The notes beneath the pieces are model-generated. The model worked only from the letters and a program-made list of their open reading frames with translations. It made no database searches and was not told the DNA's origin. A stretch of DNA of 64,000 nt from Oreohelix idahoensis (taxonomy: Eukaryota > Mollusca > Gastropoda > Stylommatophora > Oreohelicidae): assembly GCA_024509875.1 (NCBI GenBank), contig JAMPIV010000590.1, positions 339,001 through 403,000 on the forward strand. Reading direction: 5' to 3'. Shown piece by piece: positions 47,085 to 58,709 of this stretch; positions within the stretch are counted from its first letter, which is position 1, and every line of letters begins with the position of its first letter. The position numbers and the translations under genes were made by a program.

Positions 47085-47460
47085 ACCCAGTTATAAGCCG
47101 GGGGCGCTGAGAATTGGCTCTGTGCAGGACGTAACAATTCCTTGGGAGAGCCCAGAACCAAAGCACAGTATTTTAGCTCAGATTAGTTGGAGAGCCGCCT
47201 TGGGTGGTGGGGAATGCACAGTACGCCATGCGCTTCTTTTTCCTAGCTTGGGACCAGATGTGTGACCCTTTAAATGCAAGCCAAGCTGGAGAAACTGGAG
47301 CTCATGACTTCAACTCAGCACGTTTCGGAATGGCAGAAAAGCCACAGGAAAACTCTAGATCTGCAGTGTAGATAATATCAAGGAGTCTTCAACTTGGTAT
47401 TGCCGGCACAATAGCGAGAAGTTCAGTAGCCCTAGCTAAACAACAACTACAACAATCGTC
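47085..47460 (+). repeat. SINE-like family 3, plus copy
   Basis: Same blocks as 32690-32990 (GCCAAGCTGGAGAAACTGGA, TCAGCACGTTTCGGAATGG, GTCTTCAACTTGGTATTG) and a CAACAACTACAACA tail. It is the longest copy, starting near GGGGGCGCTGAGAATTGG. Confidence 0.78.
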
Positions 47461-47749
47461 AGCTTCATCATCTCTTAATGTAAAATATGTAAACCAGGTG
47501 TTGTAAACATCTGCGTGTATAACACTGGTGATGATAGATGCGCATACTGCGTGTGTCTTTACTAGACTCAATCTCATGCTATTGAGTTGGATCGCCATGT
47601 GATTTCTCCAATAGATGTTCACCACATCATTTTACAAAAAAAAAAACGTAATATAAATACATATCTCAAACCTAATCAGAAGCACTTACAGGAATAAATG
47701 GGAAGTAGTCCACTGAAACACGATGTATATTATCATTTTAGCGAAAGAA

Positions 47750-47965
47750 AATAAGTGGTAATCTTCAGACTCCGCATAGGCCACAACAGATTGGGATACT
47801 ACCTATTCAACAAGCTAATGATAGGAACTACCAATTTGTGTAACTGTAGCATCAATAAAATGACTGTTCGAACATATGTTTCAAAGATGCCCAACATATG
47901 TGGAACAGAGACAGCACATATGGCCGTCAACAGTACCATTTCAGGAAAATATTCATGAAGATAGA
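47750..47965 (+). mobile_element. RNase H LINE tail, decayed copy
   Basis: The reading VIFRLRIGHNRLGYYLFNKL...IGTTNLCNCSINKMT matches the C-terminal part of the minus-strand LINE at 11858-12598. It is followed by frameshifted remnants to about 47965. Confidence 0.75.
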
Positions 47966-48930
47966 AATTCTTCTTCCTCGTCTTCTTCCTCGTTCGCCTT
48001 CAGACTTCCACATTTATGACTCTAATAAAGGTAGCAGTCAACCCAAGGTTCCCGACATCTCCAAACAGTTTTTCGTTGACAGTAGCTTCCAGCAGTCCAC
48101 CGCTTTCATTGTATATATTCAAGTTAACGTCTGAGAGTGTACGAAGAAGAAAAAGAAGCAACAGAATGTGGCGGGTATTTTTAAGGAAAAGGCGTGTCTT
48201 GTAGAATGAATTAAAGAATAAAAAAGTGATATCTATATGATAGTCTACGAGTTCGAAGGAACTGCCTCTCCTCGGGAAATAGTCTGCTAGAAATCCTTAA
48301 TGCAAAGAGAATTATGGCAACTAAACAGGATATTTTCTGGACTATAAATTCTTTCTCAGAAATCCTAAAAACCAGACTATGTAAAGTACATAAGGCTGAG
48401 AAAGAAGATGTGGTGTCAAGCCTTATTAAATAAAATATCTAGACCCATTGTAAGTTAGTTATGGCTCAGCCCCCAGGGTGTAGATTTATGTTTAAAAAAC
48501 AAATTACATCCCAAATAAAGGTAACAACAAAAAAATTAATACAGACTCTGTTATGTTGAGTTTAAAAAAGACTATAGATTGTCACAACTATTAAAGATTT
48601 ACAAGTGAAACAAAAAAAATGTGTGCTCTTATGTTTTGAAAAAAACAAAAAAACTATGGTAAATCTTTTTCCTTATTCACATAAATTACAGATGGGCGTT
48701 CTATGTGCTGTGTGTGTGTTTATTTTTTTTTATTATTATTATTAATAATGCATACACAGGAAGACGGTTAGTTTCATATAAGCAAACAGTTATAAACTTT
48801 GAAATTTTCTTTCTTATTTTTTTTGGGTCTTTTAATGTTTTTAACTCTTTTTTTTTCTTCATTTCAGCGCTTCCCCCAAGGTGGCACCCGGTGCGGCCTC
48901 ACCGTTCGCACCGCCAGAGCCAGACATGGA
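47966..48930. other. No recognised gene
   Basis: AT-rich DNA with several A runs. A short stretch near 48935-49010 belongs to the repeat also seen at 15120-15200. Nothing coding is supported. Confidence 0.4.
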
Positions 48931-49014
48931 TCCATCTGCATCATCATCAGAGGCGGATGTACTATATAGGAAGCTATTAAAGCTTGAGCTTCAGGGTCCC
49001 CCAAGTCCATTTTT

Positions 49015-49215
49015 CTGAGTTGTTGTTATTGCTTAACTAGGGCTGCTGAGCTTCTCCCTCTATTGCAGCCAATACCAAGTTGAAGAATCCATGGTATTAT
49101 CTACACTGCTGTTCTGTGATTTTCCTGTGGCTTTTCTGCCATTCCGAAACGTGTTGAGTTGAAGTCATGAGCTCCTGTTTCTCCGGCTTGGCTTGCATTT
49201 AAAAGAATCATCGCG
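49015..49215 (-). repeat. SINE-like family 3, minus copy
   Basis: The complement carries the family blocks (GAGAAGCTCAGCAGCCCTAG, AACACGTTTCGGAATGG-like, AAGCCAAGCCGGAGAAAC) and a CAA-type tail at the left. Part of the 5' end is missing. Confidence 0.75.
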
Positions 49216-49859
49216 TCTTTTCCAAGCTATGAGTAAGAAATGACCCCTATTTTATGTCACCAGACCTTCTTGCGGTTCGTGAAGACCTCTTAGTTCTACA
49301 TTAATATAGCATTATGTCATACGACACTACTATAATACCCTATAATGACGCAAGAAATTCACGGACCATTATCATTTGTGTCTTAAGATTAAACTGACTT
49401 CATGTTGTTAGTGCCTATGAAAACAATATTGAGCACCGAGATTAAACAGTCAAAACTGAAATGACATCTGAAGTATTTTTTTCACGCAATATTATTGTGT
49501 AGTCTATTGTATGGCACGGTGATAATTATAGTCTAGCTCCCTGATGTTTTGTTTCAAATGTATCAGTGGTTCTCAACCGGGAGTATGCGTACGCTTGGTG
49601 GTGGTGGTGGTTGGGGGGAGGATATCTAACCGAGATCCTGAAGCACTTCTACGTAGTAATCCTGTAAACATGCAACCTTCATGAATGCTGGCCAATGCTT
49701 CAAGGATTGAGAAGCCACACCAGAGTGGCCCAGCATCACGAGTTTCAATCATGCTGAGAGCGTAGCATAGCACACTACGCTTGAAGGATCCATTGAGCAC
49801 CAGCCTTAACCCCGGCTTTTACCTTGTTGGCTGCGTGCATGAGAATCTCCCAATGAAAA

Positions 49860-50255
49860 GATGACAGGCAATAAGAGCTGGGAGTTGGTCCTAAGCAGGA
49901 CGTGACGATTCCTTGGTAAATCCCAGACCCTGAGCACAACATCTTAGCCCTGCATTTTTCTAGAGTCCCCAAGGTAGGCAGATAATGTACATTATGCCAC
50001 ATTCCTACCTCCTTCTAGCTTAAAAGCAGATGTGAGGAACCGTTTAATGCAGGTCAAGCCAGGATAGAATACCCGGGAAAGAAACTGAAGCTCAGGACAC
50101 AAACTCAACAGGTTTAAGAGTGGCAGAAAAGTCATAAGAAAAGCTTAGATCTACGATACAGATAATGTCAATGAATCTCCTACCTGTCATTGAATGCGTC
50201 AGAGAGAGACGAGCTGAGCAACCTTTGTTAAACAACAACACACATGCAGAAAGTG
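49860..50255 (+). repeat. SINE-like family 3, diverged copy
   Basis: Recognisable but diverged: CAGGACGTGACGATTCCTTGG, GCAGGTCAAGCCAGGATAG, CAACAGGTTTAAGAGTGGC and the AAACAACAACACAC tail. It lies inside the possible hAT element at 49564-50561. Confidence 0.65.
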
Positions 50256-50289
50256 GAACACCGTACTTTTCTTAGGTTTTATCACTACG

Positions 50290-50490
50290 ATAATCTTAGA
50301 GGGAGCGTCCGACGCACCAGTCTACCCAGCTGTAAATGGGCACGTGACTGCTCTTAAGTCACGGAAGGGAAAGACAGTAAGAAAGGGAACTCGCCACCTC
50401 ATAAAAAAGCTGGACTCAGTATGGTGAAGTCTCTAACACTTCACTCTCCAACGTCACTATCTGCTATGAATATACCTCTAGCTTTAATTT
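50290..50490 (+). repeat. tRNA-like SINE family 1, 3' part
   Basis: Shows CCCAGCTGTAAATGGGCACG, AGGGAAAGACAGTAAGAAAG and the CTAACACTTCACTC block. The tRNA-like head is missing or unrecognisable. Confidence 0.7.
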
Positions 50491-51172
50491 TAGAGTTTAA
50501 TCGAGGACCTGGTCGAACCTCCAATTTGTACCAAAGCCAAAAAAAGGGTTGAGAACCACAGACAAATTTGGAAGCTCTTATAGGTAATTGTCATGTCTGT
50601 GGCATATCCGTCTCTCTATTGTGATAATGCAGGGCGTTTCAATCGTTGTCAATAGCAAGAGAATATATTATTAATTCTTACAATGCATTGATTGTGATTT
50701 TACAAGAAGACAATATCATTGTTTCAGCAAGACGCAGACTGTAAACACACAATAAGAACATATATTGTTATTTTTCTACAAGACGTTGAATGTGAATTGA
50801 AATGTGTGTACTATTTTGGTACAAGGATATTAACATTGATAATACGAGAAAAGAAATATTATATTATAATATACTAACTCATTATACCCGGCTTTGCCCG
50901 GATTTTTGAAAAGCCGAAATGACTACAACAGATGAAAAATGACTTTTATCACAGTGACAAGTTGTGTGATTTAAAGAAAATTTTTTTCAATAATAACAAT
51001 ACAGCAAAGACAATTTTGAAATAATTTCTTGGGCACAACTTAGATTCAGAAAAAAAAAAAAAAAAAACATTCTGAGTATGAGTGCGACATGGAATTTAAG
51101 TAGTAGGTCTATTCTATGGTAATAGATTTTTAATGATTCCTGATCCAAATATACTACTCATCAAAAGTCAAG

Positions 51173-52944
51173 TGTCGTAAAGTGTAAACACACTTCTTTG
51201 TTAATCACCCAGCCAATCAACGAGCACCGTTCACCAGTCTCTGAGACAGAATAAAATTAAACTTAAGCCCTGTTTTTTTTTTCGGATGTGGGTCGCGGCC
51301 ATCTTGTTCACGCAATATGGCGGAGAAAACAGAATAAAATTAGGCTGTACGAGGCATGGGACCAAACTGCAGACAACCAATCAGCTTGCCCCGCCAGGAA
51401 CCAACCAAACGCTTTCACCTGCCTATATAATCGGGCGAAATTTTAGGCTAAAACACGCAACACCTACACGAAGCCAGATACCGACCGACTGAAGAGGAGA
51501 AGTTATCAACCTTGATTTATTGCTTACCTGAGTGCATTGACCTGCAGCCTGCTTCATTAAGTCGAGTCAAAACCTGGCCTGTTTAAATCTTGGAAGGTAA
51601 ATATAATTTACTATTTGTAGGCAAATAGGCCTACAGCAGATATATAATGTTTGTATTGGTTGTGTGTCATTTATACTACCTACACCTGTATATATTTTAT
51701 ATATTTTGGTTCAATATGAACGTATCAGGTTACTGATTGTATCTTGGGGAAATTAGGATAATGATTGTATTTCCTGATATGATTGATGAAGACGAAGACT
51801 AATAGGACTCATACTTCAACCTATTGTCTCCTATAACTTCAATCTATTATCTCAGACCAACTGAAATATAACGAAAACAGTCCTTGTTAGGACTCAACCT
51901 ATTGTCTCCTATAACTTCAATCTATTATCTCAGACCAACTGCAATATAACCAAAACAGTCCTTGTTAGGACTCAATCTATTGACTCCTATAACTCAATCT
52001 ATTGTCTCCTATAACTTCAGTCTATTATCTCAAATAAAACCAACTGCAATATAACCACAACAGTCCTTGTTAGGACTCAATCTATTGTCTCATCTAACTC
52101 CAATCTATTGTCCCATATAACTCCAACCTGATATATCACCAAACAGTCCTCGTCGCATATACTCCTATCATCAGAAAACAACAATATTGTTAGGATATAT
52201 GGTACCATCACTTGTCAGAGAGGGCCTGGTATATTATAGGGGGAAGGACATTGTTGTATCACACCTAGGTGTACATATTATTGGATGTATTCATGTATTG
52301 AATTTATATTATTGGATGTATTCATGTATTGAATTTATATTATTGGATGTATCCATGTATTAATTTATCAGAAAGAATGTTTTGCAAGTAGAATCCTGTC
52401 TTGTCTCGCTATTGCTATCTCATACTGAGCCATGTTGTCATTCATCCTACATGCAGACACCTGAGACACGCTCATTTCACCCACACTAGAAATAGATGGG
52501 CTTGAGGACAGAAATTAGCCCCTATTTTTCCTTGTTACAGGTTTTATTCGTGTCATCAAACCTGAGGTCGTATGTCCAGTCAATCCAGCTGCCTGGAACT
52601 TCACAGGAGCACAGAGATTGTACCTGAGATACATCTTTAGTCCCCCTCAGTCTTGGGTGGGCTAACGAAACGATCAACAGCGGGTGTTTTGTGTCGACCA
52701 AACTAAGAAGGACAGAACTTTTGAGAGATGAGTACACATTAGTACCATTTCCGTCGGCAATTGTGAGCAAATTAACTGTCAGTGACGAAAAAGAGATTTA
52801 GCGTAGCAAGAGACAATAATAAGATCATAGCTGATAAATTATACGTAATTAACAGCACAGCTGATACATTTACTATAATTGAGTAACAGCACACCGGATA
52901 TAATTTTTTTTCTTCCCTATAATTGGAAGATTTGTAATATACAA

Positions 52945-53006
<62 letters not shown>

Positions 53007-53377
53007 AAATCATTTGTAAACTTACAAATCCATTACATTCCATTTTTCAACATTCACCCTTCAGCACAAGAGTAGATAGTGTTCATACTAAATAAATAAT
53101 AAGGAAATTGTATTTGAAAGACTTGTCAATTTTATGATTGTTAAGTAAAATCTGTTTCCTTGTTTTAATATCACAGTTAGTTACACAGCGGAGGTGGCAA
53201 TTTATGTCGGTCTCCTCTCTACTAATTTTTCGAGATCAGATCATTCACAGCCGTAACTAATTTGTGATACCACTAGTTCTCTCAGACACTGGGACTTCAC
53301 CATTTTCTGCAGAAATTCAATTTCTGTAATTGTCAGTACTATACTGATCCAAGAGCCAATAAAAACCTCACGCCACA
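51173..53377 (+). repeat. Second LTR element, 5' LTR (2.2 kb)
   Basis: Begins TGTCGTAAAG after the target duplication TCAAG (51168-51172) and ends CACGCCACA. It holds a TATATAAT promoter-like word near 51424-51431, an imperfect 80-bp-type tandem repeat at about 51790-52150 (units with AACAGTCCTTGTTAGGACTC), three copies of a ~31-bp unit at 52277-52370, and a GT/TA microsatellite at 52945-53002. At 2,205 bp the LTR is long. Confidence 0.88.
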
Positions 53378-53378
53378 C

Positions 53379-53398
53379 TGGGGGCTCGTTCCTGGGAT
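53379..53398 (+). promoter_or_regulatory. Primer-binding site candidate (tRNA-Pro-like)
   Basis: TGGGGGCTCGTTCCTGGGAT directly after the left LTR closely resembles the primer site used with tRNA-Pro in vertebrate retroviruses (TGGGGGCTCGTCCGGGAT). The match is by eye; a small insertion distinguishes them. Confidence 0.7.
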
Positions 53399-53668
53399 AT
53401 TTCTATATACCTTGAGCCATACCTAGTCTATTCATCTATCTACTAACTCTATCTTGTGCCACCCATAGATAACAAAAGAAACAAATTTTTGAAAAAAATT
53501 CTTTAATAGGATTTTTTTTATTGTTTTCTTAGGAGGAGTATCATTTAGTACTCAGTAAATAGTTGATGCTCACAAAGTTGCACGGAAATTATTTGTTCAT
53601 TTAAATTAATTAAGTTTAATTATAATATTTGGATATAGTAAATTTACATACCCTATCTAAGTAACGCC

Positions 53669-54475
53669 ATGGCTGATCTAGTGAAGTTCAGAACTGCGAT
53701 CATGCAGATGGGTAAGGAATTAAATATGACAGGTGATACTCTCACTCAGTATGTCACAACAGAAGTGGACAAACACATGGATAGAGAGGACAGAAAATTG
53801 CAAGTAGAAGCTGAAAGAGAAGCCAAAAGACTGGAAGCTGAGAGAGAAAGCAAAAGACTGGAAGCTGCGAGAGAAGACAAAAGACTGGAAGCTGAGAGAG
53901 AAACCAAAAGATTAGAAATTGAAGCCAAGAAATGGGAGGCTGAAAATGAGGCAAAGAAAATTGAAGCTGAGGAAAGGAAATTACAAGCAGAGAGAGACCA
54001 TCAGTTGAGATTAAAAGAGCTTGAAATTCAGGCAAATACTGGCAATAATGGTGGTAGCTCACCTCACTCTGAGAATAGCTCCATCCAGAGCACCTCAAGT
54101 GGAGCCATGAATTTTCATCTGGACCCATTTGTTGAGAAAGAAGACGCCATTGAGTCATACCTGGATAGATACGAAAGACTTGCCACTACCTATGGCTTAG
54201 TGAAAGAAAAGTGGAGTCTTAAACTATCTCAGGGATTGAGAAGTGTGGCCTACGATGTATATTTGAAGCTCTCAAGAGATGACCAGGAAGATTATGAAGT
54301 CCTGAAGCAGGCACTGTTTGTGAGATATGAAAAAAACTCAGAATCATATAGAAAGAAATTCCTTGTTTTAATATCACAGTTAGTTACACAGCTTAGGAGC
54401 CGCGCTAGCGTAGTGGTTACAACACCGCTCTGGCGACCGGGTGATTCAGGATCAAACCCGGGCGACGGCATTTGA
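53669..54475 (+). CDS. Gag-like coiled-coil protein fused to LTR
   Basis: 268 codons from ATG 53669. Residues ~40-120 form a long charged coiled coil (EREAKRLEAERESKRLEAA-type heptads); then FHLDPFVEKEDAIESYLDRY and YEVLKQALFVRYEKNSESY give the capsid-like part. The layout and several motifs parallel the Gag at 22550-23300 of the Gmr1-like element, so the two are relatives. Homology to Gag stops near residue 230 (54358), where the reading runs into LTR sequence (LVLISQLVTQ) and then SINE sequence up to the stop. A SCAN-like segment would have followed but is deleted. Confidence 0.82.
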   Translation: MADLVKFRTAIMQMGKELNMTGDTLTQYVTTEVDKHMDREDRKLQVEAEREAKRLEAERESKRLEAAREDKRLEAERETKRLEIEAKKWEAENEAKKIEAEERKLQAERDHQLRLKELEIQANTGNNGGSSPHSENSSIQSTSSGAMNFHLDPFVEKEDAIESYLDRYERLATTYGLVKEKWSLKLSQGLRSVAYDVYLKLSRDDQEDYEVLKQALFVRYEKNSESYRKKFLVLISQLVTQLRSRASVVVTTPLWRPGDSGSNPGDGI

Positions 54476-54951
54476 GGATTTTTCGTCGACCGGGAATTGG
54501 ACTGGATTAACTCGAGACCTGGCGAGAACATTTGAAGGAGTGTCGTCGACCAGGAATTGGCGGCTCCTGAGCTGACCCAGCTGCAATGGGTACCTCCGAA
54601 ATCGGAGAGTATTTGCCTGAATGGCGAGGGACACCTGTCTCTGTACAAGAAAAAACGGATACTCACGTAAAATCAATGTCAGGTTAGACATAGTAATAAC
54701 CTGAGATTTCGCCTCGAGTATTAGCGGGCGTACGCAAAAAAAAAAAAAAAAAAGTTACACAGCGGAGGTGGCAATTTATGTCGGTCTCCTCTCTACTAAT
54801 TTTTCGAGATCAGATCATTCACAGCCGTAACTAATTTGTGGTACCAGTAGTTCTCTCAGACACTAGGACTTCACCATTTTCTGCAGAAATTCTATTTCTG
54901 TAATTTTCAGTACTATACTGATCCAAGAGCCAATAAAAACCTCACGCCACA
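54359..54951 (+). repeat. 3' LTR remnant, split by a SINE
   Basis: 54359-54392 and 54764-54951 correspond to the last 221 bp of the left LTR (53157-53377), with a few substitutions. The left edge is the deletion joint with gag, at a shared TTCCT. Confidence 0.88.
54393..54752 (+). repeat. tRNA-like SINE with poly-A, exact boundaries
   Basis: 360 bp with a 17-18-base A tail, flanked by AGTTACACAGC on both sides (54382-54392 and 54753-54763). The head has an A-box-like GCTAGCGTAGTGGTTACAAC and a B-box-like GGATCAAACCCGGG, so it is tRNA-derived. Its body differs from SINE families 1 and 2. It sits in the LTR remnant. Confidence 0.9.
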
Positions 54952-55159
54952 TCAAGGGCCACTTAGAAAAACCTTGGTTGAAACCATAAAACAAATCTGA
55001 TATAAACGTAATTGGTATCAGTCAAAACGGCATTTATTGAATACCAAATTGACATGTCACGTAAAGAAATGGAAACACACATTCAAACGCAATGAAGCTG
55101 TGAAATGTGTCACCCACCTTTTCAAAAGTCACACAATAGATATTGGACAAATAGACATT

Positions 55160-56190
55160 TCAAAATCGGGTATGACCACCGTTTGCAGCAAGGCATTCAA
55201 GACAGCGTAGACGCATCGAGTCCACAAGGGTCCGAAGAGTATCCTGAGTATCCTGCTTTCCGAAGATATCCTGCAGAAATGCAGTCAGCTGTGCAACATC
55301 CATTGGCAGGGGGTGATTTGTTGACAATCTTCGACCAAGGACATCCCAGAGGTGCTCAATCGGAGAAAGGTTAGGTGCATGAGCTGGCCACGCTATCCTG
55401 ATGATCCCATGTTGCTGAATAAACTCATTCACCACACGAGCTCGATGGGGTCGAGCGTTATCATCTTGGAGGATGGCATTACCACCTATGGCCTCCAGAG
55501 CAGGCTGAACAATTGGTCTCAAGATTTCGTTCTGTTATCTTGGGCCGGTCAAGTTGCCTTGGATGATGTAGAGTGGGGTCCAGCCGTGTCTGTAGAAGCC
55601 TCCTCAGACAATGACAGATCCCCTACCATAACGATCCACCTCTCGAATTGTGTCATCAGTAAATCGCTCTCCTGGTCGTCTCCAAACTCGAATCCTGCCA
55701 TCATTGAATGACACAGTGAAGCGAGATTCATCAGTGAAGAGAACTTGACTCCATTGTTGCCTTGTCCATCGGAGTGCTCGCGACACCAAGCAACACGGGC
55801 ACTGCGATGAGCAGGAGTAAGAGGGATTCTGACTGCAGGACGTCGAGCAGCCAGTCCAAATTCATGTAAACGTCTGCAAATGGTGCTTTGACTGACACTA
55901 ACGTTTACAGTTTGTCTCAGCTGACATCTTAGAGTGGAACAAGTCACTGTTCGATGGCTCAGGGCTGACAACAAGAGGTACCGGTCATCATGTCTATTGG
56001 TGCATCTAGGGCGACCTGGCCGGTGGCGATACTCCACACTTCCTGTGGCCTGAAATCTCTCCAAAATTCTTTGGATAGTAGTGTGTGACACTGCAAGCCG
56101 TCTAGCAACCTCACGGACAGATAAACCACTTTCAACCCACGCTATAGCCCTCATTCTTTGTAACGTGTCAAGACTTCTTCTCGGTGGCAT
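55160..56190 (-). pseudogene. Tc1 transposase, broken
   Basis: Minus-strand reading from ATG at 56190. The DNA-binding half is SLDTLQRMRAIAWVESGLS, REVARRLAVSHTTIQRILE and GRPR. The catalytic half shows LFTDESRF, DDNARPHRAR and NLSPIEHLWDVLGRR, with 34 residues between the second Asp and Glu (DD34E). Frameshifts lie near 55740-55790 and 55520-55550, so the reading is spread over three open frames. It ends at the stop by 55160. Confidence 0.9.
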
Positions 56191-56555
56191 GGTTTTTGCA
56201 AGTGATGAAACTACCCTAAGTCTGCTGATTTTAAAACAAATTAAGAGTGAACTCTGTTCACGAAAAGTCGCCATTGCACTTGGAATGTCAATCAGCACGA
56301 ATACTTCACCTGTTTGGTTGTACGGAAGTTTGAAAAAACAGATTAAAAATGGGAATTTATGGTCAGCAAACCAAATTGCACGTGATCACTATGGTTGTTG
56401 GTGAGTTGTTTTTATGCTTCACGTGTATAGAGGACTGTCAGAGGAAGATACTGCACCCATCTTTACTAAAAACTTCCTTCATTTAATCATTCTATGCGCT
56501 TATATAAAAGTGTATTGAAAATAATAGGGTGGCCCTTGACTTTTGACGAGTAGTA

Positions 56556-57375
56556 TAGATGCACTACTCTTAGAATTCATGATGTCTATTTCAAAGCAAT
56601 AAGGGTACACATTGTGTTTATTTTGCGAGTGGAAAGGGATGAGGGGAGATATCAGATATAAGTAATGAAATAAGTAAGAAGCAAGAAAATATTTTACATG
56701 AAAAACAGGTATGTAGTAAGTGAGGTATTCGAGGGATAAGAAAGTGTAAATTGATATTAATGAGAGGTAAGTAGGTGATACTTCTTTAGTCGTTTCTCTT
56801 CTACCTTGGGATGAAGAAGTTTAGCAGAGAGAGCGTCATACTATCCTGTCGGCTGTCTTTCTCATGGCCTGGTGTCGTGAAGTGACGTCTGTATCACAAC
56901 ACGAATTCTGCATAACTCTGACAACCCCGCGCACCATACATTGTAAGAACTGCAAGATACACAGACCAATCAGAATGCTCCGTTATGCCGTGTTTACTAT
57001 AAAATGCATTTAGGAATGAAAAAGGTTGTTTACTTGAAATAGAATAATATAGGGCGTATTTTAAACTTTAGATGAATAAAATCGCTCCAGGAATAACTTA
57101 GAACAATAAAATCTTAGTTTTCCTGATTTGCACAATAGGCAAAATGTACCAATATTTTCTGAACACAAAACACATTCGTTGGGGAACCACATCGGACTCT
57201 CGAGGTCACCCTATATATAGTGCGTGTCTAACAAAATCAGGTCAGTCGCAATATTTGAACGCGACAGCGAGCGGGAAAAGAAAGCAAGTGTTAGTGGAAG
57301 AGATTTGCCTTCTGTACTTGAAAGCAGACCTTAAACGACCATTAACAGCTCGTCTGTGTGTGTGCCTGAGGGTAA

Positions 57376-57377
<2 letters not shown>
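56556..57377. other. No recognised gene
   Basis: Mixed-composition DNA with some CpG. The frame at 57144-57455 is unrecognised and its end is a TA-repeat artefact. Confidence 0.35.

Positions 57378-57453
<76 letters not shown>
57378..57453. repeat. (TA)n microsatellite
   Basis: About 75 bp of TA repeats, at the left border of the second diverged duplicate. Confidence 0.96.
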
Positions 57454-57458
<5 letters not shown>

Positions 57459-58147
57459 TGTGTATTTCTAGTGATTAATCCACCTGTACGATAGGAAGTG
57501 TGTAGATGTGTTAGAAAATTACAGTGTTGCTGGTGAACTTACAGGCTTGTGTGTAATTCTGGAGGGAAAGCCAGCCCTGGGAAATATTCAAAATAATTGA
57601 GAATGATGGCCAAAGTGTGTCTGTAAGTTTGGAAATGTATTTAAAGAAGTATTTATTAATGGAATGACACACATACCAGGAACATAAGGAAGGATGTAGA
57701 AGAAATTTATGATCACAGTGAACTGAATTGATTGTTGCTACTATATTATGTCTTGTGCATCTGCTAGCACTCTGTTTGAAACTGTCTATCATCCCCATCT
57801 GTGTCATAGAGGGATATTGATAGAAAAATACAGGGATTGCATTTAACTTCGTTTCAGGTTTTATCCTGTAAACCTAATAAATAAACAAGAGGCATCTCTT
57901 ACTGAGGTTACGACGGATGCAGTGCCGGTCTATGTCAGAGGGCCAGACGTCTCGTGTATACTTGGAAGAATTTCAGCAAATATTTCTATCAAGTATCAGA
58001 GGGAGCCATCTTCAGTGACTCAGATAAGTTGCCCACAAAGACAACTGTACAGCATATCCCTGTTCATCAAAATAAAATTAAAGTTTTATGATGACTATAG
58101 CAGTGTAGATCTTCAATCAGAACTGTGAAAGTAACAAATATTCCTTA

Positions 58148-58150
<3 letters not shown>

Positions 58151-58186
<36 letters not shown>
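58151..58186. repeat. (GA)n microsatellite
   Basis: About 18 GA repeats next to an (ACGA)n tract that is the complement of the (TTCG)n tail of the short repeat. Confidence 0.95.
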
Positions 58187-58192
<6 letters not shown>

Positions 58193-58267
58193 CGAACGAA
58201 CTTTATTTTCAAAGGGTTGAGAATTGGGCACGCAGGCCCGTCTGACATTCTGCCCTTCCTTTCTCTC
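58187..58267 (-). repeat. Short repeat with (TTCG)n tail, minus copy
   Basis: Complementary to 12599-12696, apparently identical apart from tail length; it has CTTTATTTTC (AATAAAG complement) beside the tail. Confidence 0.75.
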
Positions 58268-58426
58268 ACCTTTCATACTGAATTCATTTATTCTCATATG
58301 CATTTTACATATCAAATTCAAGGAATTCAACGTTGTAAAGTAAAATAATAATATAGCACACTCATATTAACATTAATTACTTATAAGCATGACATAACAT
58401 ATGTTGAAAAGTACAAACATTATCAG

Positions 58427-58709
<283 letters not shown>

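Larger units (their letters stand above)
49564..50561. mobile_element. hAT-like non-autonomous element, tentative
   Basis: Left CAGTGGTTCTCAACC and the complement of the right end CTGTGGTTCTCAACC differ at one base, giving a plausible hAT-type inverted pair about 1 kb apart. The 8 bases outside (AAATGTAT and ACAAATTT) do not match, so the insertion site is not confirmed. SINEs of families 3 and 1 lie inside. Confidence 0.5.
51173..54951 (+). mobile_element. Second LTR retrotransposon, pol deleted
   Basis: A 3.8-kb element with target duplications TCAAG (51168-51172, 54952-54956). After the left LTR comes a PBS-like site, a gag-like ORF, and then directly the last ~220 bp of an LTR. The whole pol region and most of the right LTR are absent, and a SINE has inserted in what remains. 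It could move only with proteins from a relative. Confidence 0.88.
51154..56553 (-). mobile_element. Tc1-type transposon with nested insertion
   Basis: Inverted ends CTACTCATCAAAAGTCAAG (left) and the complement of CTTGACTTTTGACGAGTAG (right), flanked by TA at 51152-51153 and 56554-56555. The 3,784 bp between 51173 and 54956 are an LTR element with one copy of its target duplication, so the transposon itself is 1,616 bp. Its transposase is on the minus strand. Confidence 0.92.

Noticed and set aside
50880..50915. CCCGGCTTTGCCCGG palindrome-like word
   Set aside because: It resembles a word seen in repeats of other animals, but I could not tie it to element ends or duplications here.
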